NCBI GenBank assembly: GCA_030147845.1
Contig: JASBUN010000048.1
Coordinates: 1 to 40,271, forward strand
From: Gammaproteobacteria bacterium
GTDB lineage: Bacteria > Pseudomonadota > Gammaproteobacteria > JASBUN01
DNA: 40,271 nt
Direction: 5' to 3'
The notes under the pieces were generated by a model. That model made no database searches. It was not told where the DNA came from and saw only the letters and a program-made list of their open reading frames with translations. The position numbers and the translations under genes were made by a program. Shown here piece by piece: positions 5,816-14,310 of this stretch (its first letter is position 1; each line of letters starts with the position of its first letter).

Positions 5816-7525
5816 TCAATCCAGCAGAGTTTCGCCAGGACGTACGCGCGTAAATTGAACCGGCTCAAAGCGTGTCGTCAACTGGCCATCGGTTTGCGTA
5901 ACGCAGGTAAAAGCCGACTGCGCCAAGTCATCAGCGTCGGGAAAATCTTCGCGGAAGTGGGCGCCACGCGAGTCCTCACGCGCCAGTGCGGCCACCGTTA
6001 TGGCTTGGCTGATCTGAATTAAGTTGTCCAGATTCATCCAATCATGCCAAGTGACGTTATAAGCGCGATCGTTGCCCGCCGTGCCGATCTGCATCAAGCG
6101 CGCGTGAAGATCAGTCAAGTTCGCTGTGGCGCGCTGCAGTTGTTGCGCCGAACGAATGATGCCGGCATCGTCCCACATGATTTCCGAAAGCTCGGCGCGC
6201 AATTGACTCAAGTTGCCGGCGGGCAAACCCAGCGGACGCTCGTAGCGAGCAATGGCCGCCTTCACTGCCTCGGCATCGGCCTCATGCAGCTCACCTTCAC
6301 GATCGACCCAAGCGGCCATGGTATCGCCGGCGATACCGCCGAATACGGTCGAATTGGCCACGCCGTTACCACCCAATCGATTGGCGCCGTGTACACCGCC
6401 GGTGTCTTCTCCGGCGGCGAACAACCCCGGCAACGCGGTATGGCAATCGGCATCGAATACGACGCCACCCATCATGTAATGCGCGGTCGGCACGACTTCG
6501 ACCAAGCCACCGGCCAAATCGAAGCCGCAGTCGGCGCAGCGATCCACCATGCCCTTGAACTGCTTGCGCACCTTGTCCGGGCCGAGATGACTCATCTGGA
6601 TGTAGACACCGCCGTTTGGCGTCACCCGCCCGGCACGCATTTCGCTATAGATGCCGCGCGAAACGATGTCACGCGTAGCGCGTTCGCCGCGCTCATGGTA
6701 GTTGTGCATAAAGCGTTCACGATTACCGTTGAGCAGATAGCCGCCACTACCGCGCAAGCCCTCTTCGAGCACCGTACCGGTCATGCGTGTGTGCGTACCG
6801 GCCAACAAGCCGGTCGGATGGAACTGCACCATTTCCATATCCCGCAGCGTCAAGCCGGCACGCAGGACCATGGCCATGCCATCGCAACTCTTCTCGCCGC
6901 TAGGGGTATGATATTTATACATGGTCGGACCGCCGCCGGTGGCAAGCAGCACCGCCTTGGCGCGCACCAACACGAATTCGCCGGTACGCATGTCGATCAT
7001 CAGCACGCCGGCCAACGCGCTGCCATCGGAGTTACTGATAAATTCAACCGCACGGTGCTCTTCGAGCCGCTCGATACCGCGCGACCAGACTTGCTCGGCA
7101 AGACGGTTGATAATCTCGATGCCGGTCAAATCGCCCTTATGCACGGTCCGGTCGAAGGTTTGTCCGGCGAACGGCTTTTGATGCAGCGAGCCATCGGCAT
7201 TGCGATCGAAAAAGCAGCCCAGTTCGTTTTCAAGTTCGTGTACGCGCTCGACCGCGGTTCGGACCAGCCGCCAGGCCAAATCTTGATCGGGCAGCCACTT
7301 GCCGCCCTCGATGGTATCCATAAAATGGCGCTCGACCGAATCGCCCGGCGCCAATGCAACGTTATAGCCGCCCTGGACCATACGCGTGCAGCCACACTTG
7401 CCGAGCAAACCTTTGACCGCCACGGTGATTTTCAAATGCGGCGCGGCGCGGTGCGCATGCAATGCGGCGAACAGCCCGGCGCCGCCGGAGCCGAGGATCA
7501 ATATATCGGTACTTATGTTTCTCAT
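5816..7525 (-). CDS. succinate dehydrogenase/fumarate reductase-like flavoprotein subunit
   Basis: A 569-aa SdhA/FrdA-family protein: dinucleotide-binding ILGSGGAGLFAA at residues 10-21, then active-site elements HPTG (236-239), Arg285 in ATRDIVSR (the proton-shuttle position), His349 in PTAHYMMGG and Arg383 in GANRLGGNG. These residues bind and activate C4-dicarboxylates in the family, so a succinate-like substrate is likely. At the position where SdhA/FrdA carry the histidine covalently bound to FAD (H-T-x3-QGG), this protein has Cys46 (CTRMVQGG). The matching iron-sulfur and membrane subunits are encoded 6 kb upstream in the same gene run, an unusual split. A fumarase-like hydratase is encoded just upstream. 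The likely reaction is dehydrogenation of a succinate analogue at the inner membrane with electrons passed to quinone; the substrate is not shown by sequence. Confidence 0.85.
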   Translation of the reverse strand: MRNISTDILILGSGGAGLFAALHAHRAAPHLKITVAVKGLLGKCGCTRMVQGGYNVALAPGDSVERHFMDTIEGGKWLPDQDLAWRLVRTAVERVHELENELGCFFDRNADGSLHQKPFAGQTFDRTVHKGDLTGIEIINRLAEQVWSRGIERLEEHRAVEFISNSDGSALAGVLMIDMRTGEFVLVRAKAVLLATGGGPTMYKYHTPSGEKSCDGMAMVLRAGLTLRDMEMVQFHPTGLLAGTHTRMTGTVLEEGLRGSGGYLLNGNRERFMHNYHERGERATRDIVSRGIYSEMRAGRVTPNGGVYIQMSHLGPDKVRKQFKGMVDRCADCGFDLAGGLVEVVPTAHYMMGGVVFDADCHTALPGLFAAGEDTGGVHGANRLGGNGVANSTVFGGIAGDTMAAWVDREGELHEADAEAVKAAIARYERPLGLPAGNLSQLRAELSEIMWDDAGIIRSAQQLQRATANLTDLHARLMQIGTAGNDRAYNVTWHDWMNLDNLIQISQAITVAALAREDSRGAHFREDFPDADDLAQSAFTCVTQTDGQLTTRFEPVQFTRVRPGETLLD

Positions 7526-7586
7526 GCGCTATCAGTCCCCCGGACCGCGCGCGGCGGAACCGGACACGGTGTTATACCCAAGTTAG

Positions 7587-8201
7587 TTAGCGCTGCTTGA
7601 CGCCGAGATTGGCGAGAACCTGATCACGCCGACCGCGGCTGTCGCTGCGCACCGTCGTGTACAAGCTCTTTCCATGACTATCCATGGCCACCAGCAGCGG
7701 CCCGAAATCGCGCACGCGGAATTTCCACAACGACTCGGGATTGAGGTCATCCAGATCGACATCTTCAATAGCCTCGATCCAGGTCGTTTCCAACGCAGCG
7801 GTGCCGCCGATGATGGCCAGATAGACGCCGCCCAGGTCGCCAAACGCGGCCAGCGAATCGTCCAACAGCCCACCCTTGCCAATGACCATGCGGACACCGT
7901 TTTTTTTCATCAACGGGCGCGTGAAGCGCTCCATGCGCGCGCTGGTGGTCGTGCCGATACATACCGGCGCATAGCCGGCCGGGTATTGCTCCGATGGTTC
8001 AACTTTACGCACGTTCGGCGCGGTATGAATCACGGCGTGCCCGCTCAGGTCAAAACGCGTTTCGCGGCCGTGGTCAAACATATGAATCTGCGTCGCGTCG
8101 CGAATGCCGAACAATGTACCGCTCAGCGTCACGGTGTCGTTGACGGACAGTTTTCGTACGTCGGCATCTGAGATCGGGGTGGTGATGTCGTAGTGTGCCA
8201 T
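7587..8201 (-). CDS. class I fumarate hydratase-like, beta subunit
   Basis: A 204-aa protein equal to the C-terminal domain of class I (iron-sulfur) fumarases and tartrate dehydratases. It opens with ITTPISDADVRKLSVND, has the substrate-binding loop CIGTTTSARMERF in mid-protein, and a VIGKGGL motif. In two-subunit enzymes this chain pairs with the cluster-bearing alpha chain, encoded just upstream with a 3-bp gap. The usual loop reads GPTTSxRMD; here Pro is Thr and the Asp is Glu (GTTTSARME), a change close to the substrate that may fit an altered substrate. Expected reaction: reversible hydration of a fumarate-like double bond. Confidence 0.87.
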   Translation of the reverse strand: MAHYDITTPISDADVRKLSVNDTVTLSGTLFGIRDATQIHMFDHGRETRFDLSGHAVIHTAPNVRKVEPSEQYPAGYAPVCIGTTTSARMERFTRPLMKKNGVRMVIGKGGLLDDSLAAFGDLGGVYLAIIGGTAALETTWIEAIEDVDLDDLNPESLWKFRVRDFGPLLVAMDSHGKSLYTTVRSDSRGRRDQVLANLGVKQR

Positions 8202-8204
8202 GGT

Positions 8205-9080
8205 CTAAAATCCGTATTCGACGCCCTTGGGCGTAAACGTTGCCGATGACCGGCGTGCCGAGTGGCACTGCATGTTGACCGCCACCGGATTCATGGTGAT
8301 GTGGGTCGCGGCCAATTCGACATGTACGGCAAATGCAGTCGAGTCGCCGCCCAGCCCTTGGGCGCCTACACCGAGTTCATTCACTACCGCGCTGAGTTCT
8401 TGTTCGAGCGCATGCCCTTCCGGGTCTTGGCATTGCGAACCCAAAGCGCGGGTCGCCGCCTGCTTGGCCAAGTGCACGCATAAATCGGCAGTACCGCCGA
8501 CACCGACGCCGACGATGGTGGGCGGACACGTGCGACCGCCGGCATCCAATATGCAATCGATGACAAACGCCTTGATGGCGTCGACGCCTTCGGCCGGAAC
8601 AGCCATCTTCAGCCAGGAATTATTCTCCGAACCGCTACCCTTCGGCACCATTTCAATGATCAGGGTTTCGGCATCGGCGCTGAAGTCGTAGTGAATCACG
8701 GGTACGCCGGGGCCGGTCGAAGTGTGATTGTTTTTGCGCGTCAATGGATGCACAACGGACGAGCGCAGCGGATATTCACGTGTCGCTCGCTCGCATCCGC
8801 GCCGAATCGCTTCACGCAATTCCGGGCCGCCGATCTCGACGTTGGTGCCGATGGTAACGTTGTAGATCGGAATACCGGTATCCTGACACAACAGATTGTC
8901 GGTCTGTTCGGCCACCTCGATGTTCTGAATCATGGTGCCCAGCACGGCGCGCCCGGTGACATTGCTTTCCTTTGCCGCAAGCGTATCGAAACCGCGCTTG
9001 ATATCAGGAGGCAACACCTTGAGCGCACGGATATAAAGCTCCTTGGCGGCCTCTTCTACGTGACTTGCATCGATTTTCAT
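8205..9080 (-). CDS. class I fumarate hydratase-like, alpha subunit
   Basis: A 291-aa protein matching the N-terminal domain of class I fumarase/tartrate dehydratase. Three cysteines expected to hold the [4Fe-4S] cluster are visible in CQDTGIPIY, GGRTCPPT and NMQCHSARR. Other landmarks are TRKNNHTSTGPGVPV and KGSGSENNSWLKM. The start at 9080 is preferred because GGAG lies 9 nt upstream; an in-frame start at 9104 is less likely. With the beta chain it should form an oxygen-sensitive hydratase acting on fumarate, mesaconate, tartrate or a related acid. It sits between the ABC importer genes and the SDH-like flavoprotein, which argues that it acts on the imported compound after dehydrogenation. 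Confidence 0.9.
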   Translation of the reverse strand: MKIDASHVEEAAKELYIRALKVLPPDIKRGFDTLAAKESNVTGRAVLGTMIQNIEVAEQTDNLLCQDTGIPIYNVTIGTNVEIGGPELREAIRRGCERATREYPLRSSVVHPLTRKNNHTSTGPGVPVIHYDFSADAETLIIEMVPKGSGSENNSWLKMAVPAEGVDAIKAFVIDCILDAGGRTCPPTIVGVGVGGTADLCVHLAKQAATRALGSQCQDPEGHALEQELSAVVNELGVGAQGLGGDSTAFAVHVELAATHITMNPVAVNMQCHSARRSSATFTPKGVEYGF

Positions 9081-9111
9081 GGCGAATTCTCCACTTTGAC
9101 GCACAAAGCGC

Positions 9112-10005
9112 CTACTGCTGCATGCCCCACTTACGTACGGTACGGGCCTCGATATTGCGAAAGATAAGATTCTCTACCGCAAGACCGATGATGATGACGG
9201 TAAACAAGCCGGCGAAGACGTAGGCGATGTTGAGTTCATTTTTGTTCTCGTAGATGAACCAGCCGAGGCCACCCGACCCAGAACTAACACCGAACACCAA
9301 TTCGGCGGCGATCAAGGTACGCCAGGCGAACGCCCAACCGATCTTCAGGCCGGTGAGTATGGAGGGAAACGCCGCCGGTATGAGGATCTTGATGATGTAT
9401 CGAAAACCGCTTAAGCCATAATTCCGACCGACCATGCGCAACGTACCTGACACGCTCTGAAAACCGGAATGGGTATTCAGCGCCACTGACCACAACACCG
9501 AGTGAATCAACACAAACACCATGCTGCCATTGCCGAGTCCGAACCAAATCAGCGCCAAGGGCAACAGCGCGATGGCCGGCAGTGGGTTGAACATCGATGT
9601 CAGTGTTTCGAGAAAATCATTGCCAATGCGCGACGTCATAGCGGTAATCACAAGCACAGTCGCCAGCGCCAGGCCGGAAGCGTAACCCATCAGCAGCACG
9701 CGGATGGAGTAGCCCACCTGAGTGAACAACTCACCGTGAAACAATGCATCGTATAACGCCGCGACCGTCGAACTGAATTTCGGCATCAACAGCGGGTTGT
9801 TCAGATGGCTGGAATAGACCTGCCAAATTACCGCAAGCAGCACCAGTATGGCGATTTTGCGCAGACTCGTGATGTTGTACAGCTTCTCCCACAACGTCAG
9901 CGGCTTTTGCACCACCGTGTCGAGGTTTGCTTGTATCTCTTGACGAATAAATTCATCGCGCATCATCGGCATTTTTTCGCTCGCACGTGTCGGTGACTCA
10001 GCCAT
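9112..10005 (-). CDS. sulfonate/taurine-type ABC transporter permease
   Basis: A 297-aa inner-membrane permease of the SsuC/TauC/NrtB family. A cytoplasmic N-terminus of about 50 residues precedes the first membrane segment (IAILVLLAVIWQVY), and several further segments follow. The cytoplasmic loop that docks on the ATPase is visible in NYGLSGFRYIIKILIPAAFPS. The gene overlaps the end of the ATPase gene by 8 bp, showing tight coupling. It would carry an organosulfonate, or a similar anion, delivered by the periplasmic protein encoded upstream. Specificity within the nitrate/sulfonate/taurine group cannot be read from sequence; the suyAB context favours a sulfonate. Confidence 0.88.
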   Translation of the reverse strand: MAESPTRASEKMPMMRDEFIRQEIQANLDTVVQKPLTLWEKLYNITSLRKIAILVLLAVIWQVYSSHLNNPLLMPKFSSTVAALYDALFHGELFTQVGYSIRVLLMGYASGLALATVLVITAMTSRIGNDFLETLTSMFNPLPAIALLPLALIWFGLGNGSMVFVLIHSVLWSVALNTHSGFQSVSGTLRMVGRNYGLSGFRYIIKILIPAAFPSILTGLKIGWAFAWRTLIAAELVFGVSSGSGGLGWFIYENKNELNIAYVFAGLFTVIIIGLAVENLIFRNIEARTVRKWGMQQ

Positions 10006-10795
10006 GTATCACCTCCTGTTCTTCTTCAACCTGATCGGCGAACAGCATTTCATGAATACGGTCCGACAACTTGACTCCGGTGTCCGGATTCACTTCATCC
10101 TTGCCGCAGCTATTCAGTTCCGCTTTGACCTGTCCCGGGTGAGGCGAAAGCAACAGTATGCGATTACCGATCATGACCGCTTCGGGTATCGAGTGCGTCA
10201 CGAACAAAACGGTAAAGCGCGTGTCTTCCCACAGTTGCAACAGCTCTTCCTGCATTTTTCGCCGTGTAAGCGCGTCCAACGCGGCAAAGGGCTCATCCAT
10301 CAACAAGATGTCCGGCTCCATGGCCATGCCGCGCGCAATCGCTACACGCTGTTTCATGCCACCCGAAAGCGTATGCGGATACGAATTGGCGAACTTGGTG
10401 AGATTCACTTTTTCGATATAGTTCATTGCCCGCTCTTCGGCTTCCTTGGCCGCGCACTTACCGCTGGCGCACAACGGGAACATGACATTGTGCTTTACGG
10501 TCTTCCATGGCAGTAATTGATCGAATTCCTGGAACACCATCATACGATCCGGGCCTGGGCGGGTTACTCGCTTTCCGCCCAAACTAATATCGCCTTCTAC
10601 CGGACGCATATAGCCGCCAACCGCCTTGAGCAGCGTTGACTTACCACAGCCCGACGGACCCAACAGCACGAAGCGATCAGATTTGTACACTTCGAAATCG
10701 ACGCGATAAGTCGCAGTGACCAGGTGCTGTTTGGTCTTGTACTGAAGCGTTACACCATTGACGTCCAACAGTGGTGAGGTATTGGTTTGCTGCAT
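9998..10795 (-). CDS. sulfonate/taurine-type ABC transporter ATP-binding protein
   Basis: A 265-aa ABC ATPase with Walker A GPSGCGKST, Q-loop VFQEFDQLLPW, signature LSGGMKQR, Walker B ILLMDEP and the switch histidine in FVTHSIPEA. The sequence is of the SsuB/TauB/NrtD type and energises the neighbouring permease. Start 10795 is chosen because GGGGAG lies 7 nt upstream; an earlier in-frame start (10849) lacks such a site. The gene is 90 bp downstream of the binding-protein gene and overlaps the permease gene by 8 bp. Confidence 0.9.
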   Translation of the reverse strand: MQQTNTSPLLDVNGVTLQYKTKQHLVTATYRVDFEVYKSDRFVLLGPSGCGKSTLLKAVGGYMRPVEGDISLGGKRVTRPGPDRMMVFQEFDQLLPWKTVKHNVMFPLCASGKCAAKEAEERAMNYIEKVNLTKFANSYPHTLSGGMKQRVAIARGMAMEPDILLMDEPFAALDALTRRKMQEELLQLWEDTRFTVLFVTHSIPEAVMIGNRILLLSPHPGQVKAELNSCGKDEVNPDTGVKLSDRIHEMLFADQVEEEQEVIHG

Positions 10796-10885
10796 AACAT
10801 CACTCCCCGCACTCATCATAATAAGGCCGTTAGAGCCGGGCCGAAGCACCTCGCTGGATGCCGCCGGCCCGGCTGGAGCCGGTCC

Positions 10886-11896
10886 TCAGCTACCCGGCAG
10901 ATTGTGTACATTGCTAAAGAACATGTCTTTCCACGATTTCGGTTTGACCTTGATCGCGCCCACTTTGTACAAGAAGCTCGAGTACTTGGTGGTATTCTTC
11001 GGCGTCATCGTGAATTTCACTTTCGGATCGGTAACGATCTTATAGATGAAATCGACCGGATCCTTACTATGCGCTGCCTTCAAATACAGCTTGGATGCAT
11101 CACGCTTGTTGTGATTGATCCATTTGATCGCTTCGGCCAGCGCGCTGGTGAAGGCCTTATATACCTTCGGGTTCTTATCGTGAAATTTCTGCGTCGTCCA
11201 GATGACGTTGAAGGTCGCCGGACCGCCCAGGACATCGAACGAGGTCAGCACCGTGTGCACCTTCGGGTCTTGTAGTTCCTTGTACTGAAACGGCGGCGAG
11301 GTGAAGTGGGAATCGACCTCACTCATTCCCGACAGCAGCGCCTGCATGCCGTCCGGATGAGACATGGACACGGTGTATTTATCGAGCTTGTTGTAGTGCT
11401 TGTCTCCGAACGCCTTGGCAGCGGCCATCTGCAAGGTCACCGCTTGTATCGAGACCTTGACCGCCGGTAGGGCAATCTTGTCCTTGGAGGTAAAGTCTTT
11501 GACGGTCTTGACGTCGGGGTTACGCGTATTGAGATACAACGGCATGGCATTCAATGCGGAAACCGCCTTGACGTTCAAGTTGCCGCGGGTTTTCGCCCAA
11601 ATCTTCACCAACGGACCGACGCCGCCGGAGGCAAACTGCAAACTGTCGGACAACAAAGCGTCGTTCATGACGTTGCCGCCGGCAAATTTGACCCACTTCA
11701 CCTTGAGGTGCTTGAGGCCTTCGGCCTTGGCGTGCTTTTCAATCAGATGATGCTCCTGCATCACCATGAGCGGCAGATAGCTGACGCCGTATTGGCGCGC
11801 GATGGTTATTTCGGACAACTCAGCCTGCACGCTGGTAATGACACCCGCAAACATCAATACGCCGGTAAGCGCTGGTATTAGTATTTTTCGTTTCAT
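10886..11896 (-). CDS. periplasmic substrate-binding protein of sulfonate/taurine ABC importer
   Basis: A 336-aa protein with a clear signal peptide (MKRKILIPALTGVLMFAG, ending in VQA before ELSEITIARQ). It belongs to the NMT1/SsuA/TauA-type binding fold: SYLPLMVMQEHHLIEKHAKAEG is the usual early helix-strand pattern, followed by the FASGGVGPLVKIWAK loop. The mature protein would capture the transported anion in the periplasm. Start 11896 has GGAGGAG at good spacing; the frame stays open further upstream but without a ribosome-binding site. A 209-bp gap separates it from the exporter gene upstream, the largest within the run, so an internal promoter for the transporter genes is possible. Confidence 0.88.
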   Translation of the reverse strand: MKRKILIPALTGVLMFAGVITSVQAELSEITIARQYGVSYLPLMVMQEHHLIEKHAKAEGLKHLKVKWVKFAGGNVMNDALLSDSLQFASGGVGPLVKIWAKTRGNLNVKAVSALNAMPLYLNTRNPDVKTVKDFTSKDKIALPAVKVSIQAVTLQMAAAKAFGDKHYNKLDKYTVSMSHPDGMQALLSGMSEVDSHFTSPPFQYKELQDPKVHTVLTSFDVLGGPATFNVIWTTQKFHDKNPKVYKAFTSALAEAIKWINHNKRDASKLYLKAAHSKDPVDFIYKIVTDPKVKFTMTPKNTTKYSSFLYKVGAIKVKPKSWKDMFFSNVHNLPGS

Positions 11897-12105
11897 GAGA
11901 TAAACTCCTCCGTTACCTGCTTTCGTCATTTGTGTTGAAATTTCGCACATGCCCCAAACCGGCATGACGTTTCCACTCCCTTCAATATTCGCCCACGAAC
12001 CGGGCCCTTCCCTACCCCCGAGAATAGCAGCCGATCAAAACCGACGCAGGACCGATTGATTCCGCAACGGCAACGTTACTAGCCGCTCCTCCCGGTGACC
12101 GCGCA

Positions 12106-12837
12106 TCACATCAGCAACAATATGCCGGACGTTAAAAAAAGCAGTAAAATCAATCTTCTAAAATGGTCATCACTAAAGCGATCGAATAGCGCCAGGCCAA
12201 CCACCGCACCCAACACCAGAGCCGGCAGGCACAATACAACATCATGCAAGGTCTGCTTTCCGATACCGCCGACACCGCCAAGCCATAACAACGTGTACAA
12301 ATGTACAAGTAAAATATAGGGCTGTATCACACCGCGCTGTTCGCGCTTATTCCAGCCCCGCAGTCCGGTCCACAAGGTCGGAAACATGCCATTGAGACTG
12401 GTCGCGCCACCCATAAAGCCGCCCAATATGCCGACCGCGCCATCGAGCTTGGTGGCAATAGGCGCTGACAGTCGTAGCACCGGCATCTCTCTTTGTGCGT
12501 ACATAGTCACGCTGTAAGCCACTAATACCCAGGCGACCAGATCCCGTATTATCGACGGATCGAGATAACGCAAGGCGTAAATCCCGATCGGTACTCCTAC
12601 CACGGCACCGAGCAGAAACGGTGTCAAACGGCGAAAAGCGACATCGCCGCGCAGATGCCAGATCAGCCCGACGTTCAGCACAATCGAACTCACCACCACC
12701 AACGGCACCGCGCGCGCCGGTGGCATGATATGCAGCCAAATCGCCATGGCGATAATGGCATAAGCAAAACCGGTACTACCGGCGGCCAATGCAGCCAACA
12801 GCGCGCCGCCGAAAATAATGAACGGGTCAGGCAACAT
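12106..12837 (-). CDS. TauE/SafE-family sulfite/anion exporter
   Basis: A 243-aa very hydrophobic protein with two similar halves, each opening with a glycine-rich membrane segment (GGALLAALAAGSTGFAYA and GAVGILGGFMGGATSLNG), which is the TauE/SafE signature. Members export sulfite, sulfoacetate or related anions; in sulfonate degraders they remove toxic sulfite released by desulfonation. This matches the SuyAB sulfite-releasing lyase in the same run. Start 12837 overlaps the preceding membrane-anchor gene by 11 bp. A start at 12858 is also in frame. Confidence 0.85.
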   Translation of the reverse strand: MLPDPFIIFGGALLAALAAGSTGFAYAIIAMAIWLHIMPPARAVPLVVVSSIVLNVGLIWHLRGDVAFRRLTPFLLGAVVGVPIGIYALRYLDPSIIRDLVAWVLVAYSVTMYAQREMPVLRLSAPIATKLDGAVGILGGFMGGATSLNGMFPTLWTGLRGWNKREQRGVIQPYILLVHLYTLLWLGGVGGIGKQTLHDVVLCLPALVLGAVVGLALFDRFSDDHFRRLILLLFLTSGILLLM

Positions 12838-13174
12838 GCACCAGGAACACGATACCAATCGCCACGGTTACGACCGTTGCCACGGCCAACAATGCCTTCT
12901 GCCACTCGCGCCAATCGAGAAACTCGAGCATTAGCAAACGTACGCCGCCGGTAAAATGCGCACCCAATAAAACCACCAAGCCGAGCTCGGCAAATTTAAC
13001 CAACGGTTGGTCGGTCCAGCGCAAAAACCCGTCCATAGCGGCCGCGCCATGCAGCGCTCGCCCAAGCGCCCAAAAATGGAACGGTAAAAACAAAACCAAC
13101 AATAACCCCGACAGCCGATGGACGATAAACGCCCAATATGCCGGGTGATTGCGGCTGCGCCAGGCTTTGTTCAT
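12827..13174 (-). CDS. SDH-like cytochrome b membrane anchor (SdhC-like)
   Basis: A 115-aa protein with three membrane segments. It opens with NHPAYWAFIVHRLSGLLLVL, matching the quinone/heme-side HRxSG motif of SdhC, and has a histidine in LLGAHFTGGVRLLMLE suited as heme ligand. The start at 13174 overlaps the stop of the other anchor gene (ATGA). Together with the partner anchor it should hold the iron-sulfur and flavoprotein subunits at the inner membrane and pass electrons to or from quinone. Anchors are poorly conserved; the call relies on the motif and on adjacency to the SdhB-like gene. Confidence 0.78.
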   Translation of the reverse strand: MNKAWRSRNHPAYWAFIVHRLSGLLLVLFLPFHFWALGRALHGAAAMDGFLRWTDQPLVKFAELGLVVLLGAHFTGGVRLLMLEFLDWREWQKALLAVATVVTVAIGIVFLVHVA

Positions 13175-13512
13175 GCGACGAACACCCCCCACACAGCACG
13201 AAAACCCCATGCCGCCAGCATTAGTGCAAGCACCAGCAGCGACCAATCGACCGCCTTACCGGCGAGCCCAAACCATTCGGCCAAAACGGCGCGCAGACCA
13301 ATCGGCGCATGGACCGAAACGGCCAGCACAAAGAGGCCGTAAAACAGCATCAAAGCGACGTTGCCTTGTGTACGGGAAAGAATGTCCGCGGCGCTCAGAT
13401 TGTCACGCATCACGTATAAGATGGTAATCAGGTGCGCCAGCACGAAAATGCCTAATATCATGGCGCTGATGCGCTGCGCCAACCACAGGTAGGTATCGCG
13501 GCCGGCGTTCAC
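13171..13512 (-). CDS. SDH-like membrane anchor (second subunit)
   Basis: A 113-aa protein with three membrane segments: an N-terminal WLAQRISAMILGIFVLAHL, a middle LMLFYGLFVLAVSVHAPIGLRAVLAE and a C-terminal VDWSLLVLALMLAAWGF. The histidine in VSVHAPIGLR occupies a probable heme-ligand position, and the H-x3-G-x-R-x3-x-E pattern is the same as in its partner (HFTGGVRLLMLE). The gene overlaps both neighbours by 4 bp, upstream with the iron-sulfur subunit and downstream with the partner anchor. It completes a four-subunit SDH-like complex once the distant flavoprotein is counted. Confidence 0.78.
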   Translation of the reverse strand: MNAGRDTYLWLAQRISAMILGIFVLAHLITILYVMRDNLSAADILSRTQGNVALMLFYGLFVLAVSVHAPIGLRAVLAEWFGLAGKAVDWSLLVLALMLAAWGFRAVWGVFVA

Positions 13513-14237
13513 AATTCACCCTTCAATGCTGCAAGCGCCGTGGCGCGCTTTAATCCGGCGATCGAGGCGGTCGGTGATATGCCCTTTGGGCAGCGCTCGG
13601 TACAACTAATATGAGTATGACATGCGTGGCAACCGCTGTCGCCGGCAACCGCGGCAATACGCTCGGCGCGCCCGCCATCACGCACGTCGTTGATCAGTGT
13701 CCACGCCCGATTCAAGGCCGCTGGGCCGAGATAATCAGGCCGCCAACTGACGACGTCACAGGACGAATAGCACACCCCGCAACCGATGCATTCAACGCCG
13801 GCATCGGCGCGCTTGCGTGCGCGACTGGTGGGCGAAATACGCTCCAAGTCGTCAGTTCGGTTACGAGTAGGATGAAAGTATCCGCGCGCGCTGGCCCATT
13901 TATCGAAGAACGAACGCATATCGCAAACGAGATCTTTGATCACGGGAAGATTGCGTAACGGACCCAATTCCAATTCACCATTACCATCGACTACTTTGTC
14001 GACGTGGGTACGGCAAGTCCAGCGAGCGACGCCATTGACCGACATGGCACAGGAACCGCACATGCCGACCCGACAGGCGAATCGATAGGACAAATTAGGA
14101 TCGATGGCGCGTTGTATATGGGTGACCACATCCAACACCGTCTGGCTCGGTAATCGCGGCACGTCATAGGCGCGAAACTCACCGTCCGCAGCACCGCGCC
14201 AAACGCGCACTGTCAGCTTATCACTCGTTGATGTCAT
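13509..14237 (-). CDS. succinate dehydrogenase/fumarate reductase-like iron-sulfur subunit
   Basis: A 242-aa SdhB/FrdB-family protein with all three cluster motifs: Cys55, Cys60, Cys63 and Cys75 for [2Fe-2S]; CIGCGVCYSSC (150-160) for [4Fe-4S]; and Cys206, Cys212 and Cys216 (ACHTHISCTERCPKG) for the third cluster. It relays electrons between the flavoprotein and the membrane heme/quinone site. Start 14237 is preferred over an upstream in-frame start at 14273. The gene overlaps the anchor gene by 4 bp and is 73 bp from suyB. It is separated by nine genes from its flavoprotein partner, unlike normal sdhCDAB operons, which points to a dedicated second complex rather than the housekeeping TCA enzyme. 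Confidence 0.9.
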   Translation of the reverse strand: MTSTSDKLTVRVWRGAADGEFRAYDVPRLPSQTVLDVVTHIQRAIDPNLSYRFACRVGMCGSCAMSVNGVARWTCRTHVDKVVDGNGELELGPLRNLPVIKDLVCDMRSFFDKWASARGYFHPTRNRTDDLERISPTSRARKRADAGVECIGCGVCYSSCDVVSWRPDYLGPAALNRAWTLINDVRDGGRAERIAAVAGDSGCHACHTHISCTERCPKGISPTASIAGLKRATALAALKGEL

Positions 14238-14310
14238 GCAATCCAGCCCCCGACAGGCAACACGCCGGAGCAACCTGCGTCGCCCCGGCGTGTGCTCTTT
14301 ACAGGCGTTT

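Noticed and set aside
6044..7600. Long plus-strand reading frame (about 518 codons) opposite the flavoprotein gene
   Set aside because: It is the complement of a clearly conserved SdhA-like gene; its translation is His/Gln/Arg-rich with no family features.
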